A program made the position numbers and the translations under genes. The notes beneath the pieces were generated by a model. It saw only the letters and a program-made list of their open reading frames with translations, did no database searches and was not told the origin of the DNA. Shown here piece by piece: positions 8,404-16,591 of a stretch of 64,000 bases of DNA. Positions within the stretch are counted from its first letter, which is position 1; each line of letters begins with the position of its first letter. Location: NCBI GenBank assembly GCA_024742835.1, contig JANSXS010000001.1, positions 62,001 to 126,000 on the forward strand, in the 5' to 3' direction. The DNA comes from Paracoccaceae bacterium (GTDB lineage: Bacteria > Pseudomonadota > Alphaproteobacteria > Rhodobacterales > Rhodobacteraceae).

Positions 8404-9402
8404 ATGCCCAAGCCCCCCATTCGCATCGCGATCAACGGTTTCGGCCGGATCGGGCGCACGCTGTTGCGGATCCTGCTGCGTGACGCGCCGGATTTTGAGC
8501 TTGTGTGCATCAACGAGATCGAGCCGCTGGCGACCTGCGCCTATCTGTTCCAGTATGACAGCGTGTTCGGCCCGTGGCCCGAAGAGGTGCGCGGCGAGGC
8601 GGGCGTCTTGCGCGTCGGCGACCGTGCGATCCCCTTTCACGCCGAGGCCGATCTGCGCGCGCTGGATCTGGGCGGCGTAGACATCGTGCTGGAATGCACC
8701 GGCATGGGCGGCAAACGCGCCATGGCCGAACGCGGCATCGCGGCGGGGGCGGGCAAGGTGCTGGTCTCCGGCCCTTCGGCGGAGGCGGATGTGACGCTGG
8801 TGATGGGCGCGAATGACCAAAGCTATGCGGGCGAGGCGATCGTTTCCAACGCGTCCTGCACCACCAACGCGCTGGCGCCGCTTGCACGCCTGCTGGACGT
8901 GGCGTTCGGGCTGGAAAGTGCGCAGATGACGACTGTGCATTGCTACACTGGCAGCCAACCCACCGTGGACAAGCCCCGCGCCGCTCCCGAGCGCAGCCGC
9001 GCCGCCGCCCTGTCGATTGTGCCGACCACGACAAGCGCACAGCATCAGACGGGCCTTGTCCTGCCGCATCTGAAAGGTCGGATCGAGGCGCGCGCGATCC
9101 GTGTGCCCACCGCCAGCGTCAGTTGCATAGACCTCACCGCCGCATTACGCGCCCGCCCGACCGAGGCAGAGATCAATGCGGTGTTGCAGGACGCGGCCAA
9201 GGGCGGCGGCGTCTTCGGCTGGACGGAGGCACCGCTTGTCAGTTCCGATCTGCGCGGGCGGGCCGAATCTCTTGTGATGGTCGGGCCTGAAACCTCCGTC
9301 TCCAATGGCGGTTTGGCGCGGGTCTTTGGCTGGTATGACAACGAGTGGGGCTTTTCGTGCCGTATGCTCGATATGGCGCGCAGGATGGCCGGTCGCGGCT
9401 GA
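8404..9402 (+). CDS. Divergent glyceraldehyde-3-phosphate dehydrogenase family protein
   Basis: 332 aa. It has the Rossmann opening IRIAINGFGRIGRTLLRI, catalytic Cys in SNASCTTNALAPL, catalytic His in TTVHCYTGSQ, and the C-terminal WYDNEWGFSCRM. The start at 8404 follows GGAGGTTCC. It departs from housekeeping GAPDH in the cofactor loop (CINEIEPLATCAYLFQYDS, Glu instead of the NAD-selecting Asp) and in the loop after the His (QPTVDKPRAAPERSRAAALS), shorter than in GapA. It is probably an accessory GAPDH or related sugar-phosphate/aldehyde dehydrogenase. No other glycolytic gene is adjacent; the upstream neighbour is the MATE exporter. Confidence 0.82.
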   Translation: MPKPPIRIAINGFGRIGRTLLRILLRDAPDFELVCINEIEPLATCAYLFQYDSVFGPWPEEVRGEAGVLRVGDRAIPFHAEADLRALDLGGVDIVLECTGMGGKRAMAERGIAAGAGKVLVSGPSAEADVTLVMGANDQSYAGEAIVSNASCTTNALAPLARLLDVAFGLESAQMTTVHCYTGSQPTVDKPRAAPERSRAAALSIVPTTTSAQHQTGLVLPHLKGRIEARAIRVPTASVSCIDLTAALRARPTEAEINAVLQDAAKGGGVFGWTEAPLVSSDLRGRAESLVMVGPETSVSNGGLARVFGWYDNEWGFSCRMLDMARRMAGRG

Positions 9403-9422
9403 CCGTATTCCGCGGGGGCGCG

Positions 9423-11282
9423 TCAGGCCCAATCGCTTTCGGAAATGTCCATCTTTCTGATCCGGGAATAAAGCGTTGTCGGCTTTATACCAATCAATTC
9501 GGCGGCTCCTGACGGGCCGGACACGCGTCCGCCCGTCTCGCGCAGAGCGGCGACAAGGTTATTTCGCTCCAGCTCCTGCATCTGCGCCTCTGTCCTGACC
9601 ATCAGGCTTTGCGCATGGGCCGGTGCCGAGCCTGTCAATTCGATCGCCAGCTTTCTTTCGGGCGAGACGATCGCCGCGCGCTCCATCACGTTGTGCAATT
9701 CGCGTACATTGCCGGGCCAGTCATAGGCGTTGAGCTGTTTGACCACCCCCTCAGTCAGAACGGGGACGGGGCGGTTCAGCCTGCGGCAACTGATCGACAG
9801 AAGGTGGCTTGCCAGAAGCGGGATGTCTTCCTTGCGCTCTCGCAAGGGCGTGCAGAAGATCGGGAACACGTTGAGATAGAACAACAGGTCCTCCCGTAGC
9901 CGCCCGGTCTTGACCGCCTGTTCGGTTGTTTCCTTCATCGCGGCAATGACGTGCAGATCCAGCGATCTGGCGCGCGTATCGCCAAGCCGCGTGACGCTGC
10001 CGTCCTGAAGCGATTGCAAAAGCCGCCCCTGAACCTCTGCGGGCAGGTCCGACACATCGTCAAGAAACAGCGTGCCGCCATGCGCCAGTTCCAGTTTGCC
10101 CGGCTTGTCGCGCATCGCGCCCGGAAAAGCACCCCGGACCTGTCCGAACAACTCCACCTCGATTTCGTCAGCGGAAAACGCGCCGCATTTGAAATGGATC
10201 ATCGTCCGCCGCGCCCGCCCGCTGGCCTTGTGGATTGCGTTGGCGACAAGCGCCTTGCCGGTGCCCGTCTCTCCGGTGATGAGCACAGTGGCATCGGTGG
10301 GCGCGACAAGGTCGATCCGCGCGCGGATCTGGCGGAGCGCGGCAGACGTGCCGATGATGTCGTGATGCGCCCGTTCGGACGTGATCGCCTCTTGCAGATA
10401 GGCGTTTTCCTCTTCCAGCTTGTCGCGCAGTGAGGCCACCTCGGCCAGGGCTTCATGCAGCTTGCGTTCGTTTTCCTTGCGTTCGGTGATGTCCCGAAAG
10501 ATGACGACCGCCCCAACCAGCACCTGCTGATCGTAGATCGGCGTCGACACATACTCCACGCGGATCGGCTTGCCATCCTTGCGCCAGAACACCTCGTTAT
10601 CGAAGCGGTTCACCTGTTCGAAACGGAATGACTGGTAGATCTTGCACTCATGCGCCGGGTATATTTCCCCGTCCAGATGGTGATGGTGGATCATGGAATG
10701 GATGTTGCGGCCAAGCAGATCCTCTCCGGTCCAGCCAAGCATCTCGCGCGCGGCGCGGTTGACGAAAGTGGTCTTGCCCTCGGCATTCACCCCGTAGATG
10801 CCTTCCCCGGCGGCATTCAGGATCAACTGGTTCTCGCGTTCGAGTTCGGTAAAGAATTTTTCGGCCCGCTTCCATTCGGTCAGCCCCGCGCGATGCATGG
10901 CCGCGGTTTCGGCAACCGCCGTGCGCCTTTCAAAAGCGTCGAGATCGGTCAGAATGATCAATGTGCGGCGCGAGGTGTCGCCAAGGCAGCGCGCGCGTAT
11001 CTCGCAGCGCAGCGTCTCGCCCTTCGCGTTGCGCAGGTCCACGTCGCGGCTCCAGCCTTGGCCGCGATACTCTACCTCTTCCAGAAAGACGATGAATCGG
11101 GCCAGCGCCGGGCCGATATAGGTGGAAAAGGGCAGTGGTGGCGGCGCATCGTCCCGCCCACTCAGAAGATTGGCGGCGGCGTCGTTCCACGTGGTCACGC
11201 GATCCGTCGAGGCATCAAGCACAAGGGCCGCGTCGGGCAGTATCCGGATCAGGGAATCAAATTCATGCGGGTCGTCAAGCAT
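9423..11282 (-). CDS. PAS-domain AAA+ sigma-54-type transcriptional activator
   Basis: 619 aa. Two PAS domains (about 1-115 and 150-265; the second has HHHHLDGEIYPAHEC, a His-rich patch seen in this regulator family) and a coiled coil (270-305) precede the AAA+ domain: Walker A GETGTGKA at 337-344, Walker B TLFLDD near 404-409, arginine-finger region LREDLLFYLNVF. A Fis-type helix-turn-helix ends the protein (ELIGIKPTTLYSRIRKM). The sigma-54-contacting loop reads GAFPGA (384-389) instead of GAFTGA. It is divergent from the cyanate operon and is the likely regulator of it, with an A/T-rich control region between. Confidence 0.9.
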   Translation of the reverse strand: MLDDPHEFDSLIRILPDAALVLDASTDRVTTWNDAAANLLSGRDDAPPPLPFSTYIGPALARFIVFLEEVEYRGQGWSRDVDLRNAKGETLRCEIRARCLGDTSRRTLIILTDLDAFERRTAVAETAAMHRAGLTEWKRAEKFFTELERENQLILNAAGEGIYGVNAEGKTTFVNRAAREMLGWTGEDLLGRNIHSMIHHHHLDGEIYPAHECKIYQSFRFEQVNRFDNEVFWRKDGKPIRVEYVSTPIYDQQVLVGAVVIFRDITERKENERKLHEALAEVASLRDKLEEENAYLQEAITSERAHHDIIGTSAALRQIRARIDLVAPTDATVLITGETGTGKALVANAIHKASGRARRTMIHFKCGAFSADEIEVELFGQVRGAFPGAMRDKPGKLELAHGGTLFLDDVSDLPAEVQGRLLQSLQDGSVTRLGDTRARSLDLHVIAAMKETTEQAVKTGRLREDLLFYLNVFPIFCTPLRERKEDIPLLASHLLSISCRRLNRPVPVLTEGVVKQLNAYDWPGNVRELHNVMERAAIVSPERKLAIELTGSAPAHAQSLMVRTEAQMQELERNNLVAALRETGGRVSGPSGAAELIGIKPTTLYSRIRKMDISESDWA

Positions 11283-11317
11283 GAACCCAGCTTAGGGAAT
11301 TGCGGCCACACCCCAAA

Positions 11318-11349
11318 ACGAAATTTCGTAAAGTACCATTTTTCGTAAA
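11318..11349. promoter_or_regulatory. Candidate upstream activator sites for the cyanate operon
   Basis: A perfect 12-bp palindrome ACGAAATTTCGT (11318-11329) and two direct copies of TTTCGTAAA (11324-11332, 11341-11349) spaced 17 bp lie 90-100 bases upstream of the putative sigma-54 promoter. This is where enhancer-like sites of a Fis-HTH activator would be expected. The following segment to 11400 is very A/T-rich and could bend. Confidence 0.4.
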
Positions 11350-11416
11350 ATCCGCCTATGTGCGTTACCTTCTAAGATATTGTTATAATTATATATTCAC
11401 GCTTCGATTAAAGTTT

Positions 11417-11431
11417 ATGCACCGGCTTTGC
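11417..11431 (+). promoter_or_regulatory. Weak candidate sigma-54 promoter of the cyanate operon
   Basis: ATGCAC-N5-TTGC has the exact spacing of the -24/-12 consensus TGGCAC-N5-TTGC, with two mismatches in the -24 box, including one of the two near-invariant G residues. It lies about 70 bases before the first gene. Assigned because the divergent gene encodes a sigma-54-type activator; the mismatch keeps confidence low. Confidence 0.3.
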
Positions 11432-11502
11432 CCGTCCCGAAAATCCTGTGAAGCTATATGCATAAAGCCAAAATCGTTCTGCGACGTCTGAAAGGATAGC
11501 CG

Positions 11503-12891
11503 ATGACCATCAAGAGCCTTGGAAACCCCTTCTCCGAAAAAACAGATTTGCGCCACGGTGCGGATTGCGGCTGTGATAGCTGCGCGTCGGGACATGCGCA
11601 TGTCAAGCACGAGCTTGACCCCACGCATATGTCGTCCGAACAGATGCTGGAGCGTGCCGTCGAAAACGCCGTGGTGCGCTCTGTCTTCGGTCAAAGCGAT
11701 ATCGGCCGTCGCTCTTTCATGGGCATGCTGGGCGGCGGCACGGTGGCTGCGGCGCTTGCGTCTGTCTTTCCGCTCGACAAGGCAAAGGCCGCCATTCTCG
11801 ATAATCTTGGACCGCCAGAAAAGACAGACCTGAACATCGGCTTCGTGCCGATCACCTGTGCCACCCCGATCATCATGGCGCAGCCGCTTGGCTTTTATGA
11901 GCGTTACGGGTTGAACGCGCAGGTCATCAAGACCGCCGGTTGGGCCGTTGCGCGCGACAAGTCGCTGTCGGGCGAATATGACGCGAGCCACATGTTGACG
12001 CCGATGCCGCTGGCCATGACCCTTGGTGCCGGGTCTGTCGCGGAACCCTACATCATGCCCGCCGTGGAAAACATCAATGGTCAGGCGATCGTGCTGTCCA
12101 ACGAACACCTCGACAAGCGTGATCCGAAGCAGTGGAAAGGCTTCACATTCGGCGTGCCGTTCGAATATTCGATGCACAACTTCCTTCTGCGGTACTACGT
12201 GGCGGAATTCGGGCTGGACCCGGATGTCGATATTCAGATCCGCGTCGTGCCGCCGCCAGAGATGGTTGCCAACCTGCGTGCCGGTAACCTTGACGGCTAC
12301 CTCTCACCCGACCCGTTCAACCAGCGCGCGGTCTGGGAAGGCATCGGCTTTATCCACATCCTCACCAAGGAGATCTGGGAGGGTCATCCCTGCTGCGCCT
12401 TCGCCGCGCCGCTGTCCTTCGCCGAGGAATTGCCCAACACCTATGGCGCGCTTCTGAAGTCGATCATCGACGCGACGCAATACGCGTCGAACCCCGAGAA
12501 TCGGATCGAGATTTCAGAGGCAATCGCGCCGACAAACTATCTCAACCAGCCGGTGCCGGTGATCCAGCAGGTGCTGACAGGCACCTATGCCGACGGGCTG
12601 GGAGAGGTGCAGAACGTGCCGGACCGGATCGATTTCGACCCGTTCCCGTGGCACTCTATGGGTGTGTGGATCCTGACGCAGATGAAGCGGTGGGGCTATA
12701 TCGAAGGCGATATCGACTACCGCGCCGTGGCAGAGCAGGTCTATCTTGCGGCGGATGCGAAGAAGGTGATGAACGATCTGGGCTACGATGCGCCCGACGT
12801 GACCTACAAGTCGCACACGATCATGGGCAAGACCTTCGATCCGGCGGAACCGGAGGCGTATGTGTCCAGCTTTCCCATTGGCAAGGGTTGA
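11503..12891 (+). CDS. cynA: NrtA/CmpA-family ABC substrate-binding protein, cyanate operon
   Basis: 462 aa. Periplasmic binding protein of the nitrate/bicarbonate/cyanate group (LNIGFVPITCATPIIMAQPLGFYERYGL begins the mature domain; NFLLRYYVAEFGLDPDVD and PDPFNQRAVWEGIGF are typical). A twin-arginine signal (RRSFMGMLGG, RR at 69-70) is followed by an Ala-rich h-region. Unusually about 68 residues precede the RR pair, with a Cys/His cluster (CGCDSC at 22-27, HAHVKH at 31-36). It is first gene of an operon with permease, ATPase, DUF1348 protein and cyanase, so cyanate is the likely ligand. The gene symbol follows context and not a proven ligand. Confidence 0.85.
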   Translation: MTIKSLGNPFSEKTDLRHGADCGCDSCASGHAHVKHELDPTHMSSEQMLERAVENAVVRSVFGQSDIGRRSFMGMLGGGTVAAALASVFPLDKAKAAILDNLGPPEKTDLNIGFVPITCATPIIMAQPLGFYERYGLNAQVIKTAGWAVARDKSLSGEYDASHMLTPMPLAMTLGAGSVAEPYIMPAVENINGQAIVLSNEHLDKRDPKQWKGFTFGVPFEYSMHNFLLRYYVAEFGLDPDVDIQIRVVPPPEMVANLRAGNLDGYLSPDPFNQRAVWEGIGFIHILTKEIWEGHPCCAFAAPLSFAEELPNTYGALLKSIIDATQYASNPENRIEISEAIAPTNYLNQPVPVIQQVLTGTYADGLGEVQNVPDRIDFDPFPWHSMGVWILTQMKRWGYIEGDIDYRAVAEQVYLAADAKKVMNDLGYDAPDVTYKSHTIMGKTFDPAEPEAYVSSFPIGKG

Positions 12892-12894
12892 TCC

Positions 12895-13731
12895 ATGCTG
12901 GACAACCTTTCCGTAAATCAACGCGCGGCGATCCTTTCGGTCGCGATGCTCATAGGAGGTCTCCTGATATGGGAGGCCTCCATCCCGGCGCAGAAACTGG
13001 CGACGGAACTGACGGAATACGAGCGGCTCATGGGTCTTGGCCAGGAGCGCGCCGGTGTGCCCCCGCCCTCTGCCGTGCTGGAAAAGGCGTGGGAGCAACT
13101 GAGCAATCCGTTCTACGATGCCGGCCCCAACGACAAGGGCATCGGCATCCAGATCGGGTATTCGATCTACCGCGTGCTGACCGGCTATTTCCTTGCCGCC
13201 ATCGTCGCCATTCCGCTCGGCTTTCTCATCGGGATGAGCCAGGTGGCCTACAAGGCGTTCAATCCGTTCATTCAGGTTTTGCGGCCCATCTCGCCCCTGG
13301 CATGGATGCCCTTGGCGCTGTTCATCATCCAGGATTCAGAGGCGAGCGCGATCTTCGTCATCTTCATATGCTCGATCTGGCCCATGCTGATCAATACCGC
13401 CTTCGGTGTGGCGGGCGTCCGGGCCGACTGGGTGAACGTGGCGCGCACGCATGAACTTGGCAGCTTCAAGACCGCCATGACGGTGATCCTGCCCGCCGCC
13501 GCCCCCACCATCATCACGGGGATGCGCATTTCCATCGGCATCGCGTGGCTGGTCATCGTGGCGGCAGAGATGCTCGTGGGTGGCACCGGGATCGGCTATT
13601 ACGTCTGGAACGAGTGGAACAATCTCGACCTCACCTCGGTCATCTTTTCGATCCTCATGATCGGCGTTGTCGGCATGTTGCTGGACGCGGCCTTCGGCGT
13701 GCTTCAGCGCGCCGTGGCCTATGCAGAATAA
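12895..13731 (+). CDS. cynB: ABC transporter permease, cyanate/nitrate type
   Basis: 278 aa with about six membrane helices. The BPD_transp_1 signature EAA-like loop is VARTHELGSFKTAMTVILPAAAPTIITGM. The N-terminus begins LSVNQRAAILSVAML, with an amphipathic periplasmic stretch before the core, as in NrtB/CmpB/SsuC permeases. It starts 4 bases after the binding-protein stop and ends 11 bases before the ATPase. Channel-forming subunit of the cyanate importer by operon context. Confidence 0.88.
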   Translation: MLDNLSVNQRAAILSVAMLIGGLLIWEASIPAQKLATELTEYERLMGLGQERAGVPPPSAVLEKAWEQLSNPFYDAGPNDKGIGIQIGYSIYRVLTGYFLAAIVAIPLGFLIGMSQVAYKAFNPFIQVLRPISPLAWMPLALFIIQDSEASAIFVIFICSIWPMLINTAFGVAGVRADWVNVARTHELGSFKTAMTVILPAAAPTIITGMRISIGIAWLVIVAAEMLVGGTGIGYYVWNEWNNLDLTSVIFSILMIGVVGMLLDAAFGVLQRAVAYAE

Positions 13732-13742
13732 GGAGCGAGCCC

Positions 13743-14648
13743 ATGTCTAAACCATTTCTCAGTATCGAACGGCTCACGCAGCAATTTTCGGATGGCTCTG
13801 GCGGTACGCTGACCGTGTTCGAGAATGCCAGCTTCGGGATCGAAAAGGGCGAGTTCGTGTGCATCCTCGGCCACTCGGGCTGCGGCAAGTCCACCATCAT
13901 GAACATCCTCGCCGGGCTGGCAGAGCCCACCTCCGGCGTGGTAAAGATGGACGGGAAGGAAGTGTCCGGCCCCTCGCTCGACCGGGGCGTGGTGTTCCAG
14001 AACTACTCGCTCCTGCCTTGGCTGTCGGCGCTGAAAAACGTCACGTTCGGCGTCAAGGCGCGCTATCCGAATTGGTCCAAGGACAAGGTAGAGGCCCACG
14101 CCCGCGAGTTTCTGGCCAAGGTCGGTCTGGAGGGCGATGTGATCCACCGCAAGCCAAGCCAGCTTTCCGGCGGCATGCGGCAACGGGTGTCCATCGCGCG
14201 CGCCTTTGCCAACCAGCCCAAGCTTTTGCTACTGGACGAGCCTTTCGGCGCGCTGGACGCGCTGACGCGGGGCACCATTCAGGACGAGCTTCTGAAGGTC
14301 TGGGGCGAGACGGAACAGACGGTGTTCATGATCACCCATGACATCGACGAATCCATCCTGCTGGCGGATCGCATCCTGCTGATGACCAACGGACCGCTCG
14401 CAAGGGTGGCGGAATCGGTGGAAATCACCCTACCCCGCCCCCGTACGCGCACCGAGATCGTGGAGCATCCGAACTACTACGCGATCCGCAACCACCTGGT
14501 GCAGTTTCTTGGCAAGCGTTCCAAGGAATTGGCCGGGCAGAAAATGGATGCCGAAGACCTGCGGCCCGAAACCGTCCGCATTGATGTCGCAGGCGAAAGC
14601 GACGCGTCCAAAGACAGCAGCCCCGCGCTGCGCGCCGTCAATCACTGA
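13743..14648 (+). CDS. cynD: ABC transporter ATP-binding protein, cyanate/nitrate type
   Basis: 301 aa. Walker [10 protein letters not shown] (43-51), Q-loop [11 protein letters not shown], signature [14 protein letters not shown], Walker [13 protein letters not shown] and switch His in MITHDIDES, as in NrtD/SsuB. A 60-residue C-terminal tail rich in charged residues follows the core. The start at 13743 is supported by AAGGAGCG. It energises the importer formed with the two preceding gene products. Confidence 0.9.
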   Translation: MSKPFLSIERLTQQFSDGSGGTLTVFENASFGIEKGEFVCILGHSGCGKSTIMNILAGLAEPTSGVVKMDGKEVSGPSLDRGVVFQNYSLLPWLSALKNVTFGVKARYPNWSKDKVEAHAREFLAKVGLEGDVIHRKPSQLSGGMRQRVSIARAFANQPKLLLLDEPFGALDALTRGTIQDELLKVWGETEQTVFMITHDIDESILLADRILLMTNGPLARVAESVEITLPRPRTRTEIVEHPNYYAIRNHLVQFLGKRSKELAGQKMDAEDLRPETVRIDVAGESDASKDSSPALRAVNH

Positions 14649-14660
14649 GGGCGCGCAGCC

Positions 14661-15140
14661 ATGACCGTTCAAGACATGCCACGCCCCCCTTTGCCGCCTT
14701 TCAGCCGCGATGACGCGGTGCGCAAGGTCCGCATGGCCGAGGACGCGTGGAACACCCGCGACCCTGCCAAAGTGGCACTGGCCTATACGCCCGACACACG
14801 CTGGCGCAACCGGGATGAATTCCTGACCGGGCGCGCCGAGGTGGAAGCCTTTCTGACCAGTAAATGGGCAAGGGAAAACGGCTATCGCCTGATCAAGGAG
14901 ATCTGGGCGCATGACGACAACCGGATCGCGGTGCGGTTCTGCTACGAATGGTACGACGCGTCCGGCCAGTGGTTTCGCGCATATGGCAACGAGAATTGGG
15001 AGTTCGACGCGAACGGATTCATGGCGCGGCGCCATGCCTCGATCAACGACGTGCCGATTGCCGAAGCCGACCGAAAATTCCGCTGGCCGCAGGGGCCGCG
15101 GCCCGAAGATCACCCCGGCCTGACAGAGCTTGGCCTTTGA
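14661..15140 (+). CDS. NTF2-like protein of the DUF1348 family
   Basis: 159 aa. The region [32 protein letters not shown] and [18 protein letters not shown] is typical of nuclear-transport-factor-2-like DUF1348 proteins, which form a cone-shaped alpha+beta fold with a hydrophobic pocket. It sits between the cyanate transporter ATPase (12-base gap) and cyanase (38-base gap), so it is part of the operon. Its biochemical role is unknown; a role in cyanate handling, for instance as a small binding or decomposition factor, is inference from position only. Confidence 0.85.
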   Translation: MTVQDMPRPPLPPFSRDDAVRKVRMAEDAWNTRDPAKVALAYTPDTRWRNRDEFLTGRAEVEAFLTSKWARENGYRLIKEIWAHDDNRIAVRFCYEWYDASGQWFRAYGNENWEFDANGFMARRHASINDVPIAEADRKFRWPQGPRPEDHPGLTELGL

Positions 15141-15178
15141 AACCCGACGCAAGACCCAGTGACTAAAGGAGACGACCC

Positions 15179-15649
15179 ATGAAAGATACGTTCCAGGTGC
15201 CGACCATGATGACCAAGGAGGACGTCACGATGATGATCCTTTCCGCCAAGAAGCAGGCGGGCCTGACATGGGAGCAGATCGCTGAGAAGATCGACATGTC
15301 ACCGGTCTGGACCCATTCCGCCTGCATGGGCATGAACGGGTTCTCCAAGGACAAGGCCGAGGCGCTTGTGACCGCGCTCGCCTTGCCACAGGAAGCCGCC
15401 AGCGTGCTGGAAGAGCCGCCCACCAAGGTCTGGGAACAATCCGTGCCGACCGATCCGTGCATCTACCGCTTTTACGAGATCGTGGGCGTCTACGGCCCTA
15501 CGCTCAAGGCGCTGATCGAGGAAAAGTTCGGCACCGGCATCATGTCGGCGATTGATTTCGAGATGTCCGTGCAGCGGGTCGAGAACCCCAAGGGCGACCG
15601 CGTGAAGGTCGAGATGTCTGGCAAGTATCTTTCCTATAACGCGTGGTAA
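15179..15649 (+). CDS. cynS: Cyanate hydratase (cyanase)
   Basis: 156 aa, the usual length. It converts cyanate and bicarbonate to CO2 and carbamate, the latter giving ammonia and a second CO2, in the cytoplasm as a decamer. The catalytic triad aligns with E. coli Arg96, Glu99 and Ser122 as Arg97, Glu100 (IYRFYEIVG) and Ser123 (GIMSAIDFEMS). The N-terminal helical domain resembles a lambda-repressor HTH (LTWEQIAEKIDMSPVW). The ribosome site AAAGGAGACG precedes it. It is the final gene of the cyanate operon and the strongest evidence for the substrate of the upstream transporter. Confidence 0.97.
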   Translation: MKDTFQVPTMMTKEDVTMMILSAKKQAGLTWEQIAEKIDMSPVWTHSACMGMNGFSKDKAEALVTALALPQEAASVLEEPPTKVWEQSVPTDPCIYRFYEIVGVYGPTLKALIEEKFGTGIMSAIDFEMSVQRVENPKGDRVKVEMSGKYLSYNAW

Positions 15650-15723
15650 GCGGCGGCCCCGCGTGACAGCCTGAACCACTGCCATCGCGTGACAGCGTGC
15701 TGTGGTTCACCTGAAATATCCGT

Positions 15724-15740
15724 CCCGGCTCAAGACCGGG
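15724..15740. repeat. Short GC palindrome after cyanase
   Basis: CCCGG and CCGGG separated by 7 bases in the 143-base gap between two convergent genes. Similar in form to the longer palindrome at 24687-24707; such CCGG-rich palindromes are common dispersed repeats in alphaproteobacteria. No T-tract follows, so its terminator role is uncertain. Confidence 0.4.
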
Positions 15741-15792
15741 GCGGGTGGTCTGAACCCCGCCGAGTGCGGCTTGCAAAAGGCGTCTGCGAGGG

Positions 15793-16578
15793 TCAGCCCT
15801 GCAAAAGCGCCAAAGCTTCGGACAGCCGGCAAGGATCGCCCGCGGCAATCACAGTGCCTGTCATGTCAAAAGACAGCGGGGCCCCTTGCCAATCGGTGAC
15901 ACGGCCACCGGCACCTTCGATCACCGCCGCGCAGGCGTAGACATCGAACGGGGCCAGCCCGCCGTCAATGGCCAGATCCGTATGCCCCGAGGCCAGTACC
16001 CCGTAGGCATAGCACGACCCGCCATATTGCACGTAACGGGCGCGCTGCCGGATGCGCGCGAACCGGGCCTGATCGGCGGGCGACATGAAATCGACATTGC
16101 TGCAGGTGACGAAGGCCTCTTGCAGCGCGGCGCAGGGCCGGACCCGGACGGGCGCGCCGTTGCGGGTGGCGAAGCGGCTCGATACGCCACACCAGCGGTC
16201 GGCGGTGACGGGGTGATCCATCACGCCCAGAAAGGGCCGGCCCTGCCACGCCAGTCCGATCAGCGTGCCGTAAACCGGAATGCCCGCTATGAAAGGCGCG
16301 GTGCCGTCGATTGGGTCCAGCACCCACACAAATTCAGCGTCAGTGTTCACATTATCGAATTCCTCGCCCAGAATTCCGTGGTTGGGAAACCGGGCCATGA
16401 TCATGTTGCGCAGCGCGGTTTCGACGGCCCGGTCGGCACTGGTCACGAAAGAGGCATCCGCCTTGATCTGCACCTGCGGCCTGTGCTGGCACGCCTCCAG
16501 AAGCATGGCGCGGCTTGTGTCGGCCAGATGGTCGGCGAAGATCAGGAAGTCGTCATGGGCGGGTTGCGCGGTTGTCAT
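15793..16578 (-). CDS. Inositol-monophosphatase-family phosphatase (HisN-like)
   Basis: 261 aa. Metal-dependent phosphatase with GEEFD (71-75) and DPIDGTAPFIAG (88-99), which supply the Mg-binding Glu and Asp ligands, and the downstream motif GGLAPFDVYACAAVIEGAGG with the third-metal Asp. The pattern matches the histidinol-phosphate phosphatase branch better than true inositol monophosphatases. The start at 16578 is used because upstream sequence is not conserved-looking. It is the last gene after an amino-acid ABC transporter, 13 bases from the ATPase stop, so it may act on a phosphorylated metabolite linked to the imported compound. Substrate unproven. Confidence 0.85.
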   Translation of the reverse strand: MTTAQPAHDDFLIFADHLADTSRAMLLEACQHRPQVQIKADASFVTSADRAVETALRNMIMARFPNHGILGEEFDNVNTDAEFVWVLDPIDGTAPFIAGIPVYGTLIGLAWQGRPFLGVMDHPVTADRWCGVSSRFATRNGAPVRVRPCAALQEAFVTCSNVDFMSPADQARFARIRQRARYVQYGGSCYAYGVLASGHTDLAIDGGLAPFDVYACAAVIEGAGGRVTDWQGAPLSFDMTGTVIAAGDPCRLSEALALLQG

Positions 16579-16591
16579 GTCATGACGCCTT

